Assembly (NCBI GenBank): GCA_900551495.1 | Contig: URWG01000092.1 | Span: forward strand, 1-7,460 | Direction of reading: 5' to 3' | Source: an uncultured Eubacteriales bacterium | Lineage (GTDB): Bacteria > Bacillota > Clostridia > Oscillospirales > Oscillospiraceae | DNA: 7,460 bases | Shown here: positions 1 through 5,915 of the stretch, piece after piece | Layout: the number at the start of each line of letters is the position of its first letter | Position numbering within the stretch: position 1 is the stretch's first letter | The notes under the pieces: generated by a model | The model's database searches: none | What the model saw: only the letters and a program-made list of their open reading frames with translations | What the model was told of the DNA's origin: nothing | Program-made: the position numbers and the translations under genes

Positions 1-1026
1 GGGGACGAAATACCCGCCGCCGTTATCGCTCAGCGAGGACGCCAGCACCGACGCATCCGAAGCCCCGCCGTCAAAGGTGATGGGAAGCCCCAGATTCTTC
101 CGCAAAAAATCCATCGCCGCGCCCGCGTAAAACACCGTGCCTTCCCAAACGAAGGTGCGATTATTCTCCCGCTTCCAGCCGATATTCGGCACGATCCCGC
201 TTGGCGGGCTTCGCAGCTCCCCGCCGACATTCAGAAGGTACGACGCGCCCGTGCCGTAGGTCACCTTTACCTCCCCCGGCGTCCAGCAGCGCTCGCCGAA
301 CATGGCTGCCGCGCTGTCGCCCATTACGCCGCAGATCGGCACGGAACCGCGCCCCGTCTCCACCTCGCCGTATATGGCATCGTCGGGACAGACGGTCGGG
401 AACATCGTCTCCGGCAAGCCGAGGCACTCCAAAAGCGGCGTGTTCCAACGCTCTTGCTCCATGCAGAACAGGCGCGTGATGCTCGCGTTGCAGGAATTGC
501 AGGCGTGGACCCGTCCCTGCGTCAGGCTGTGTATCAGCCAACTGTCCACCGTGCCGAAGCGGAGACGGTTTTCTGCCGCCGGCGTCCAAAGCTGCGGCAG
601 ATGCTGCTTCAGCCACAGGAGCTTCATCGGAATCGTCCCGCCGGAGGGGGTGTAGCCGAGCGCAAGGAGCCGTTCCATCTGCGCCGCATCGAGCTGCCGC
701 ACCGTTTCCCCGCCTCTGACATCCTGCCAGCCGATCAGATTGGTCAGCGGCTCACCGCTCTCGGCGTCCCACAGTAAAAACGTGCCCGTCTGTACGCTGA
801 GGGAGATCGCCGCAACGGAACCGCTCGGCAGCGGCTCTGCCAGCTTACGGATCGCGCCTTGTATTCCGCAGACGATCTCCCGCGGGTCATGCTCCGCAAA
901 TCCCGCCGCGGGATGCAGCAGCCGGTGCGTCAGATTGATTCTGCGGACGATCTGCCCGTCAGCGCGAATCAGGACGCATTTTGTCGATGACGTTCCCTGA
1001 TCGATTGAGATAATATAATGATCCAT
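1..1026 (-). CDS. FGGY-family carbohydrate kinase (glycerol-kinase-like fold), C-terminus outside window
   Basis: ATP-dependent sugar or polyol kinase of the cytoplasm; 342 residues are visible of about 500 usual for the family, reading off the left edge with no stop. The N-terminus MDHYIISIDQGTSSTKCVLI is the first phosphate-binding segment of the actin-like fold. FGGY landmarks follow: WQD at 100-102, the signature-like TIPMKLLWLKQ at 131-141, GTVDSWLI at 158-165, the catalytic Asp in GDSAAAMFG (D237), and TYGTGA at 256-261. The visible end, GGGYFVP, is where glycerol kinases continue to AFTGLGAP. The start is ATG at 1026 with AAAGGAG (1031-1037) four bases upstream. The segment 231-268 resembles glycerol kinase most, but the glycerol-contacting Arg-Glu pair of E. 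coli GlpK (NQRETT) aligns with Thr80-Gly81 (SVQTGT), so I do not call it GlpK. The family is certain; the substrate is unknown. It is divergent from the cyclase-family gene and may share regulation with it. Confidence 0.93.
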   Translation of the reverse strand, partial: MDHYIISIDQGTSSTKCVLIRADGQIVRRINLTHRLLHPAAGFAEHDPREIVCGIQGAIRKLAEPLPSGSVAAISLSVQTGTFLLWDAESGEPLTNLIGWQDVRGGETVRQLDAAQMERLLALGYTPSGGTIPMKLLWLKQHLPQLWTPAAENRLRFGTVDSWLIHSLTQGRVHACNSCNASITRLFCMEQERWNTPLLECLGLPETMFPTVCPDDAIYGEVETGRGSVPICGVMGDSAAAMFGERCWTPGEVKVTYGTGASYLLNVGGELRSPPSGIVPNIGWKRENNRTFVWEGTVFYAGAAMDFLRKNLGLPITFDGGASDASVLASSLSDNGGGYFVP

Positions 1027-1095
1027 GGCGCTCCTTTTTTGTAAAAACAAGCACAATATATTATTTCTTCTTATTTTTGTTCTTTTCTTATCAAG

Positions 1096-1124
1096 AGTAT
1101 AGCACATCTTTCTTATGTTTGCAA
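1096..1124 (-). promoter_or_regulatory. Promoter of the FGGY kinase gene
   Basis: On the minus strand a -35 TTGCAA (1119-1124) lies 17 bp from a -10 TATACT (1096-1101), which is preceded by TGC (1102-1104), an extended -10. Transcription would start near 1088, giving a leader of about 60 nt before the kinase ATG. Spacing and extended -10 are good; the -35 matches the consensus at 4 of 6 positions. This is prediction from sequence only. Confidence 0.6.
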
Positions 1125-1173
1125 TATTTTTTGTATTTTCTTTTCGAAATTTTAATTAAATTTTATTTTGTTG

Positions 1174-1202
1174 TAGACTTTTCTTGTTTCATGTGGTATG
1201 AT
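1174..1202 (+). promoter_or_regulatory. Promoter of the cyclase-family gene
   Basis: On the plus strand TAGACT (1174-1179) and TATGAT (1197-1202) are 17 bp apart, with TGG (1194-1196) forming an extended -10. The start site would be near 1209, so the leader is short (about 26 nt) and carries only the ribosome site AGGAGG (1222-1227), seven bases before the ATG. The -35 is weak; the extended -10 is the main support. The remaining AT-rich intergenic stretch (about 1125-1173) shows no other clear site. Confidence 0.55.
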
Positions 1203-1234
1203 GGCATTGCAACGATAAAACAGGAGGCGTTTTC

Positions 1235-1912
1235 ATGAACTTCAAAAAAGAACAGATTATCAGCCTGAGCCATCCTCTTTACAACAACGGACAGGAGCAT
1301 TTCCCCTATGCGGTCGAGTGCAAGGGACGCATGAACAAGGATTGGTACATTGAATGTGTCTGTACGCTCGGCTCCCACTGCGGGACCCATGTCGAGGTCC
1401 CCTATCACCACGATCAGTTCGGTCAGGACGTCAAGGACTTCCCGATTGAGAATCTGATCGGCGAATGTGTCGTGCTCAACGTGGAGGGAAAGCAGCCCGG
1501 CGAGGCGATCACCGCAGAGGACCTGCAAAAATACAAGGACCTGCTGCGGGAGAACGACATCGTATTCCTCCACACCGGATATGACAAGGTATATCGCGAG
1601 GAAAACTGGCAGCCCTACCCCTATGTCAGCGAGGAGGCGCTGGCTTTCCTCCTGCAATACAAGATCCGCGTGCTCGGCACCGATGCCTCCGGCATTGAGA
1701 TCGTTGACGGGTACTCCCCCTCCGGTCGCATGAAGGAGCTTTACGGCGAGCCGATCCATGTCACCTGCTTCAAGCACAATGTCGCGATCGTAGAGTCCCT
1801 GACCAATCTCGGCGCCATCGAGGGGCTGCGCACGACGGTGTTCATCCTTCCGGTGCCCGCCGAAAAGATGGACGCTTTTCCCTGTCAGATCATCGCGATC
1901 AAGGATTTATAA
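1235..1912 (+). CDS. Cyclase-family metal-dependent hydrolase (kynurenine-formamidase-like)
   Basis: A 225-residue cytoplasmic protein of the cyclase/kynurenine formamidase superfamily, whose members hydrolyse amides or lactones with a divalent metal. The diagnostic motif HxGTHxDxPxH appears as HCGTHVEVPYH (48-58), with Glu54 in place of the usual metal-binding Asp. Other family landmarks are FLHTGYDK (111-118), GTDASGIE (148-155), and IVESLTNL (184-191) followed by a C-terminal VFILPVPA strand. Length is typical. The start is fixed by AGGAGG seven bases before ATG 1235. It sits alone downstream of its own promoter and ends in a strong terminator. Its divergent neighbour is a sugar kinase, so a catabolic role is possible, but the substrate cannot be deduced. 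Kynurenine pathway genes are absent here, so I give no kynB symbol. Confidence 0.9.
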   Translation: MNFKKEQIISLSHPLYNNGQEHFPYAVECKGRMNKDWYIECVCTLGSHCGTHVEVPYHHDQFGQDVKDFPIENLIGECVVLNVEGKQPGEAITAEDLQKYKDLLRENDIVFLHTGYDKVYREENWQPYPYVSEEALAFLLQYKIRVLGTDASGIEIVDGYSPSGRMKELYGEPIHVTCFKHNVAIVESLTNLGAIEGLRTTVFILPVPAEKMDAFPCQIIAIKDL

Positions 1913-1917
1913 AAATA

Positions 1918-1948
1918 ATCGGGGTCAGGCAGTATGCCTGACCCCGAT
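1918..1948. terminator. Bidirectional intrinsic terminator between convergent genes
   Basis: A perfect 13-bp inverted repeat (1918-1930 with 1936-1948) rich in G and C closes a five-base loop. On the plus strand it is followed by a T-rich run (1949-1962) and ends the cyclase-family transcript, six bases after its stop codon. On the minus strand it is followed by a TTATTTTTAT stretch and ends the RiPP operon 15 bases after the maturase stop codon. Confidence 0.9.
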
Positions 1949-1962
1949 GTTCTTATCTTTTC

Positions 1963-3363
1963 TTATGTTAGTTCAATCGGTGTAGTATTAATAAACTCGG
2001 GCAGCGCTTTCTCGGTGCGCGCATAATACCCCCGCTCCCAAAAGAGACATTTCGCGGGGTCAACGCCCAGCTTATCATTTGTAAGCGCCAGTGCGATGGC
2101 ACGGCAGCCGCCGAGACAATGCGCAAAGTACTTGCAGCGCCCGCACTTTTCGTTTTTTGCGCGGAGCGTACCGACGGTCGTGCAGACCTCGTCCAAATAT
2201 CTGCCGTTGGAAAGCAGCCCCCGCAGCGGCTCTCGTTTCAGCTTTCCCAAAATATCCCCGTGCTGCTCATAATAGCCCGACTGCTGGTGGCAGGGAAAGA
2301 CATTTCCGTTTGCCGCAACAGCTACCATTCCGCGATTTCCGCGGCACACGGGCAGGCTGTCGCGGTATTCGCCCGCGCAGGCGCTCACCGCCGCAAGGGA
2401 ATACCGCTTCGTCTCGGGATAAAGCGTGCCGAACTGCCACACGGTCAGCACCATTTTGCGCGTTTCGGCGGCATACGCCTCCCAAAGCTTCAGCGCTTCG
2501 TCATAGTATTCGCCGAACGACAGCGCGGCATCGCCCGCATTTTGAACCCAGCGCGGTGGCTCGGTGGTGCGGATGATCCGCATTTCCGCAACGCCCATAC
2601 CGTCAAGCAGCTCGGCAGTTTTCGGCATGGCAGCAAGGTTCTTGCGATTGACGTTGGTCTGCACCTTCACGGGAAACCCGTTTTGCACGCAAAGCTCAAT
2701 CGCACGGAGCGTGCATTCCTCGGCTCCCTCGCGGTTTCGCATCCAGTCGTGATAGCCGAGCCCGTCAAAGGAAATTTTCATAAGCGGAACGCAGCCGATT
2801 TTTTTCAGGCGTTCCAGCGCAGATTGGTTTACATAATATCCGTTTGTGTTGATCTCCTCCACAAACATATCGCGGGCATAGATGCCCTCAATAAAATTGA
2901 AGAAGTTTTTATGCAGCATCGGCTCGCCGCCGGTGATCGTAAAGGCGTTGATTCCGCAGTCACGCGCCTCATCAAGCAGCTTTTCCGCCTCCGGCAGCGT
3001 CCACTCGCTCTGCAGGGGCGCATTATCTGCCGCATTAAAGCAGTGCAGGCAGTTATAATTGCACTTCCCCGTTATCATCCAGTTCATCGCCGGAAAGTAA
3101 CGGTTATCGTAACGCCGCGGCTTGCTCCACTCGGACAGCCTCTCGCCGTTCTCGGCTCTGCGAATGAAGCCGTTTGCAAGATATTTTGCGGCAAGCGGGC
3201 TGTCCGCCGCAGTCGGCAGCTCGGTTTCGCCGTCGCAGCGGGACAAAAACTCAAATTCCTCCGCCTTCAAGCCGCTCGCGTTGCGCTCGCCTTTGATGTA
3301 ATAGGCAAAGGGCACCAGCCGCCACGAGCGCAGCGCAATATTCGGATTCAATATGTACCGCAT
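1963..3363 (-). CDS. Radical SAM/SPASM peptide maturase with PqqD-like N-terminus
   Basis: A 466-residue radical SAM enzyme, expected to bind a 4Fe-4S cluster and S-adenosylmethionine and to install a radical-based modification on a ribosomal peptide. Residues 1-90 resemble the PqqD-like leader-recognition segment of such maturases. The cluster motif CNYNCLHC supplies C101, C105 and C108; GGEP (145-148) contacts SAM. The C-terminal SPASM domain has the full cysteine set: C340, then NGNVFPC ending at C358, then C407, C410, C416, C420 and C439, enough for two auxiliary clusters. It is the last gene of the minus-strand operon, 88 bp after the second precursor gene, and its start (ATG 3363) has only a weak GGGGAT ribosome site abutting a stem-loop, so it may be made in lower amounts than the precursors. 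The modification type (thioether, C-C crosslink, epimerisation, splicing) cannot be told from sequence alone. Confidence 0.93.
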   Translation of the reverse strand: MRYILNPNIALRSWRLVPFAYYIKGERNASGLKAEEFEFLSRCDGETELPTAADSPLAAKYLANGFIRRAENGERLSEWSKPRRYDNRYFPAMNWMITGKCNYNCLHCFNAADNAPLQSEWTLPEAEKLLDEARDCGINAFTITGGEPMLHKNFFNFIEGIYARDMFVEEINTNGYYVNQSALERLKKIGCVPLMKISFDGLGYHDWMRNREGAEECTLRAIELCVQNGFPVKVQTNVNRKNLAAMPKTAELLDGMGVAEMRIIRTTEPPRWVQNAGDAALSFGEYYDEALKLWEAYAAETRKMVLTVWQFGTLYPETKRYSLAAVSACAGEYRDSLPVCRGNRGMVAVAANGNVFPCHQQSGYYEQHGDILGKLKREPLRGLLSNGRYLDEVCTTVGTLRAKNEKCGRCKYFAHCLGGCRAIALALTNDKLGVDPAKCLFWERGYYARTEKALPEFINTTPIELT

Positions 3364-3374
3364 ACCTTATCCCC

Positions 3375-3408
3375 AATAGGCTGCCGAAATAACGGCAGCC
3401 TATTTTTT
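3375..3408. promoter_or_regulatory. Stem-loop between precursor and maturase genes
   Basis: A perfect 12-bp inverted repeat (3375-3386 with 3393-3404) with a six-base loop lies in the 88-bp gap between precursor 2 and the maturase. In operon orientation (minus) it is not followed by a T-run: it runs straight into GGGGAT, the only ribosome site before the maturase ATG at 3363. The T-run (3403-3408) is on the plus side, so a terminator of textbook form exists only for plus-strand transcripts. Likely roles, by inference, are protecting the 3' end of the precursor message or reducing maturase translation. Confidence 0.6.
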
Positions 3409-3451
3409 ACCCTTGTATTTGATTGCGGACGATCTTGCATAGGATTCGGCG

Positions 3452-3844
3452 TTACCATTGAATCAGCCGCTCGGCTACCGTTCTTTCCTCGCCGTACGCC
3501 TTCAGCACATAATACCACATTCCGTCTTCATAGTATCTCTTCTTAACTATGCCGTTACCTGTGACCGGTTGTCCGTTCGGCAGCCATGTATGCGTATAAA
3601 CGACCTCCTGACCGACGCTGTACCTCGGCTTCGGTTTGCCGGCGTCATAACCGCCGCCGCAGCCGCCGGTGACATTATCCAGCTCGTCGTCGGCGATCTC
3701 ACCGTTCTGCGGGTGCAGCTTTTCAAAATACGCCTTCGCGCTCTCCTCGGTCATTTCCTCGCCGTTCGCCTCGGCAAGCGCCTTCAGCTCGTCGGCTGTT
3801 TTGGCTTCCTTCGCTTTTGCAAGCAGCTCATTGTTGATTTCCAT
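3452..3844 (-). CDS. RiPP precursor 2: Nif11-like leader with Cys-poor, SH3-like core
   Basis: A 130-residue protein. Residues 1-61 form a Nif11/bacteriocin-type leader: an amphipathic helical region rich in Ala, Lys and Glu, the segment MTEESAKAYFEKLHPQ, and ELDNVTGG, a double-glycine processing site ending at G61. The remaining 69 residues have only one cysteine (C62, directly after Gly-Gly). They read like a small beta-barrel: YSVGQEVVY, then a turn with PNGQPVTGNG, then IVKKRYYEDGMWYYVLKAYG and a last strand ending in Trp130. That is unlike a typical short RiPP core and closer to an SH3/KOW-like domain. The start ATG 3844 has GGAGGA six bases upstream, and it lies 33 bp after the sister precursor. 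It could be a modified peptide, a leader-tagged secreted domain, or an accessory protein. Leader assignment is confident; core function is unknown. Confidence 0.87.
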   Translation of the reverse strand: MEINNELLAKAKEAKTADELKALAEANGEEMTEESAKAYFEKLHPQNGEIADDELDNVTGGCGGGYDAGKPKPRYSVGQEVVYTHTWLPNGQPVTGNGIVKKRYYEDGMWYYVLKAYGEERTVAERLIQW

Positions 3845-3877
3845 ATTTTGTCCTCCAATATTTTTTACTCGCTCGGA

Positions 3878-4273
3878 TCAGTCCTTGCACTTGTTCGGAT
3901 TGTTGCAGAGCCAAAGCCCCTTTTCGTAGGAGCACCAGTAGCAGTTGTTGCAGTTACAAAGGCTCTTGCAAACATTGCAGCGGGTAAACAGATACATATC
4001 CGGTCTTTTCGTGCCGCACCGCTTGCACTCCCAGAAGGAGCAGGCATGTCCCGCGGTAACGACCAGTCTGCCGTCGCCCTTGTGACAGCCGCCGCCCGCA
4101 ACATTGTCCAGCTCTTCGTCGGACAGCTCGCCGCTCTGCGGATGCAGCATCTCAAAATACGCCTTTGCGCTTTCCTCGGTCATTTCCTCGCCGTTTTCTT
4201 TTGCAATCGCCAAAAGTTCCTCTGCCGTCTTTGCCGCTTTTGCTTTTGCAATAAGCTCCTTGTTCATTTCCAT
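3878..4273 (-). CDS. RiPP precursor 1: Nif11-like leader with 12-cysteine core
   Basis: A 131-residue precursor. The leader (1-61) is identical to that of the next gene at 46 of 61 positions and ends in ELDNVAGG (54-61). The core of about 70 residues has cysteines at 63, 78, 83, 86, 99, 102, 106, 108, 111, 114, 123 and 129, including the cluster CNVCKSLCNCNNCYWC (99-114), four CxxC pairs, and aromatic residues between them. The leader has no cysteine at all. Such a core could receive several thioether links from the operon's SPASM maturase, or it could bind zinc as an unmodified ribbon. It is too long and too Cys-rich for the six-Cys SCIFF/ranthipeptide pattern. ATG 4273 is preceded by AGGAGGA seven bases upstream. 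It is the first gene of the operon, directly after a leader RNA of about 200 nt. The precursor role is confident; the modification is not. Confidence 0.88.
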   Translation of the reverse strand: MEMNKELIAKAKAAKTAEELLAIAKENGEEMTEESAKAYFEMLHPQSGELSDEELDNVAGGGCHKGDGRLVVTAGHACSFWECKRCGTKRPDMYLFTRCNVCKSLCNCNNCYWCSYEKGLWLCNNPNKCKD

Positions 4274-4479
4274 CTAAAAATCCTCCTAAACGTTATTTCG
4301 GTTCTGCGGGGGTATTTATGTAATCGCTCTCCGGCGGAACATCCTCCCTCTGTGTCCTATGTTTCTCTTTCACTTATTTATACGGACCGCTCCGAAAAAA
4401 GGCTAATTGTTTTTGATTTTTTCCCGGGGTATGCCGCGCATCTCTGCGGCTCCCGCGCTGTCGAACCTGTATTGAGTTA
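4274..4479 (-). other. About 200-nt leader region upstream of precursor 1, with a possible tiny ORF
   Basis: No recognised riboswitch was found in this stretch between the predicted start site and precursor 1. Near the 5' end, GCCGC/GCGGC arms can pair (about 4433-4450). Further on, AAAAAA and TTTTTT tracts (about 4391-4430) could pair across a 16-nt loop, followed by a CGGA/TCCG hairpin. None is followed by a terminating T-run in operon direction, so read-through from the regulator operon upstream is possible. A 26-codon frame, GTG 4373 to TAA 4293, lacks a ribosome site and is not called a gene. A TATAAA at 4377-4382 could be a second -10 but has no good -35. Confidence 0.4.
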
Positions 4480-4508
4480 ATTATATCATAGCCCCGCGCC
4501 TTTTTCTA
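4480..4508 (-). promoter_or_regulatory. Promoter of the RiPP operon
   Basis: On the minus strand a perfect TATAAT (4480-4485) preceded by TGA (4486-4488), an extended -10, lies 17 bp from TAGAAA (4503-4508), a 4-of-6 match to the -35. The start site would be near 4473. The -35 overlaps the stop codon of the truncated hydrolase. A 10-bp perfect palindrome, CGGTATACCG (4521-4530), lies 12 bp upstream of the -35 and is a plausible but unproven operator. Confidence 0.65.
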
Positions 4509-4760
4509 TTGTTGGATTTGCGGTATACCGAGAAACGGCACTAATGTGTTGCACTTGGTTGACTTTCTGCCATGCCGCCCCTCGTTGGTCTCGAGATAGT
4601 TTTCTTCGTGTGTGTCGCGAGTGAAAATCACCTCATCCCCGGCAGCCATGTATGCATCAATTTTCTTTTTAACATTCGGCAGAACAGCAACCGCCTCTTT
4701 CGAGCCGAGTACTCCCGTGACAAAATCATTCTGCATGTCGATAACAATCAGTGTTTTCAT
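4506..4760 (-). pseudogene. Truncated isochorismatase-family cysteine hydrolase (N-terminal third to half)
   Basis: The 84-residue frame begins as a textbook nicotinamidase/isochorismatase-type hydrolase: TLIVIDMQNDFVTGVLGS with the catalytic Asp at residue 8, then VIFTRDTHEENYLETNEGRH (44-63). Intact relatives continue from here with an LP-H-C-x-x-G-T-like stretch and reach about 170-200 residues. Here the sequence changes after His63 (about position 4571) to an unrelated 21-residue tail and a stop. The catalytic Lys and Cys of the triad are absent, so the product should be inactive. The start has GGAGG six bases upstream and lies 12 bp after the kinase stop, as a third gene of the regulator operon. 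The break coincides with the start of the RiPP promoter region, which suggests insertion or replacement. Confidence 0.85.
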
Positions 4761-4772
4761 AAATAACCTCCG

Positions 4773-5915
4773 CTATTTTATTTTCGTGTCTGTTGGGAAC
4801 TTCACCGCTATAGTCGTCCCCTTTTCCGAGCTTTCCTCAACCCGAATCTCACCGCCGTGCAATGCAACAATCTCCCACACCAACGAGAGTCCCAATCCCA
4901 CGCCGCCGTTTTCTCTGCTCCTGGATTTATCCACCCTGAAAAAGGGCTGAAAAATGCTTTCTCTGTATTTCTCCGGTATGCCGCAGCCGGTATCTGCAAC
5001 CCGAACGGCTAACCGATTTTTTTCATCGGTGATCACAATCCGCACCGTCCCGTTCGGGCGATTGTAGCGTATGGAATTTTCAGTCAGATTAAAGAGCATA
5101 CGGTAAATCAGCGTGTCGCTGCCGATCATAACTCCGTCGCCTTCACTTTCAAGGATTATGCCGTTTCTGTCCGCAAGCGGAGCAAGGTCGGCAAAGATCT
5201 CCTCAACCATAGGAGCCAATTCAATACGGTCAGTGCATGGTACCGTCTTGAGCTCACTCATTTCAAGCAGCGTTTTCGTCATTTGCGTCATACGTTCGGT
5301 CTGCTCGCGCAGCATGCGCAGAAAATCCGCCGTTTCCCGCAATACCTCGGGATGCTCCGCAGAAAACAGTTCAAGCTGTACCTGCATCAGCGAAAGCGGC
5401 GTGCGCAGCTCATGAGCGGCATTCCCCGTAAACTGCCGCTGTGCGATAAAGCCTTCATCAAGACGTTCAAGCATCTGATTGAACGACCGGCTGAACTGCC
5501 GGAACTCCGGCAGAACATCTTCGTTGATCTTCATATCTGTCAGATTGTTCAGCTGAACCTTTTCCACTTGAGAAGTAAAAGTGCGCAGGGGCTTCAGCGC
5601 GTGTCCGCTTAAAAAGTACGCAAGGACACCGCCGAATAAGGTTGCCGCCGCCGTGATATACCAGTTGGTGGTAATAAATGATTCCTGCGCCCCGTGTACA
5701 ACAATGGTCAATTCCTCGTCGAGCTTTTTTTGCTCAGGATCAAAATACTCCGGTTCTCCCCTGTCCGTATCCCCGTAGCCCGTAATATAAGAGCCGATGG
5801 AATCCATATAATGCCTGCCGGAATATCCGATCAGAACATTCATAAAAACACAGGTTGCTCCGATAAGAAGTACCGTCATTATGGTGAACCGCCATTGCAA
5901 GGATAGCTTTTTCAC
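4773..5915 (-). CDS. Sensor histidine kinase, two-TM, HAMP-containing
   Basis: A 380-residue membrane-bound kinase that would phosphorylate the response regulator encoded just upstream. A transmembrane segment at about 11-30 and a second at about 85-103 enclose a short extracytoplasmic sensor of about 50 residues, rich in acidic residues and without cysteine. A HAMP linker follows (about 104-157). The H-box is AAHELRTPL with phospho-acceptor H168. The ATPase domain has the N-box NLTENSIRY (N276/N280), DTGCGI (G1, D308), FQPFFR (F-box) and GVGLGLSL (G2, 338-345). The start is GTG 5915, overlapping the regulator stop by GTGA, with the ribosome site GGAGGA inside the regulator's last codons, so the two are translationally coupled. 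The input signal is unknown; the divergent CXXC and 4Fe-4S genes make a redox or envelope signal an inference. Confidence 0.95.
   Translation of the reverse strand: MKKLSLQWRFTIMTVLLIGATCVFMNVLIGYSGRHYMDSIGSYITGYGDTDRGEPEYFDPEQKKLDEELTIVVHGAQESFITTNWYITAAATLFGGVLAYFLSGHALKPLRTFTSQVEKVQLNNLTDMKINEDVLPEFRQFSRSFNQMLERLDEGFIAQRQFTGNAAHELRTPLSLMQVQLELFSAEHPEVLRETADFLRMLREQTERMTQMTKTLLEMSELKTVPCTDRIELAPMVEEIFADLAPLADRNGIILESEGDGVMIGSDTLIYRMLFNLTENSIRYNRPNGTVRIVITDEKNRLAVRVADTGCGIPEKYRESIFQPFFRVDKSRSRENGGVGLGLSLVWEIVALHGGEIRVEESSEKGTTIAVKFPTDTKIK

Noticed and set aside
2119..3546. 475-codon open frame on the plus strand
   Set aside because: It is antisense to the radical SAM gene, shows no recognisable domain and no ribosome site, and arises from the codon bias of the true gene.
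3630..3670. AYG splicing motif in precursor 2 as proof of a PlpX-type spliceosome-like system
   Set aside because: A three-residue match is weak, the tripeptide sits in a predicted beta strand, and no PlpY-like partner gene is present.
4293..4373. 26-codon GTG-start frame upstream of precursor 1
   Set aside because: It has no ribosome site and no recognisable product; it is noted within the leader region only.
3458..4480. 340-codon open frame on the plus strand
   Set aside because: It is antisense to both precursor genes and their leader; its repeated internal segments simply mirror the duplicated leaders.
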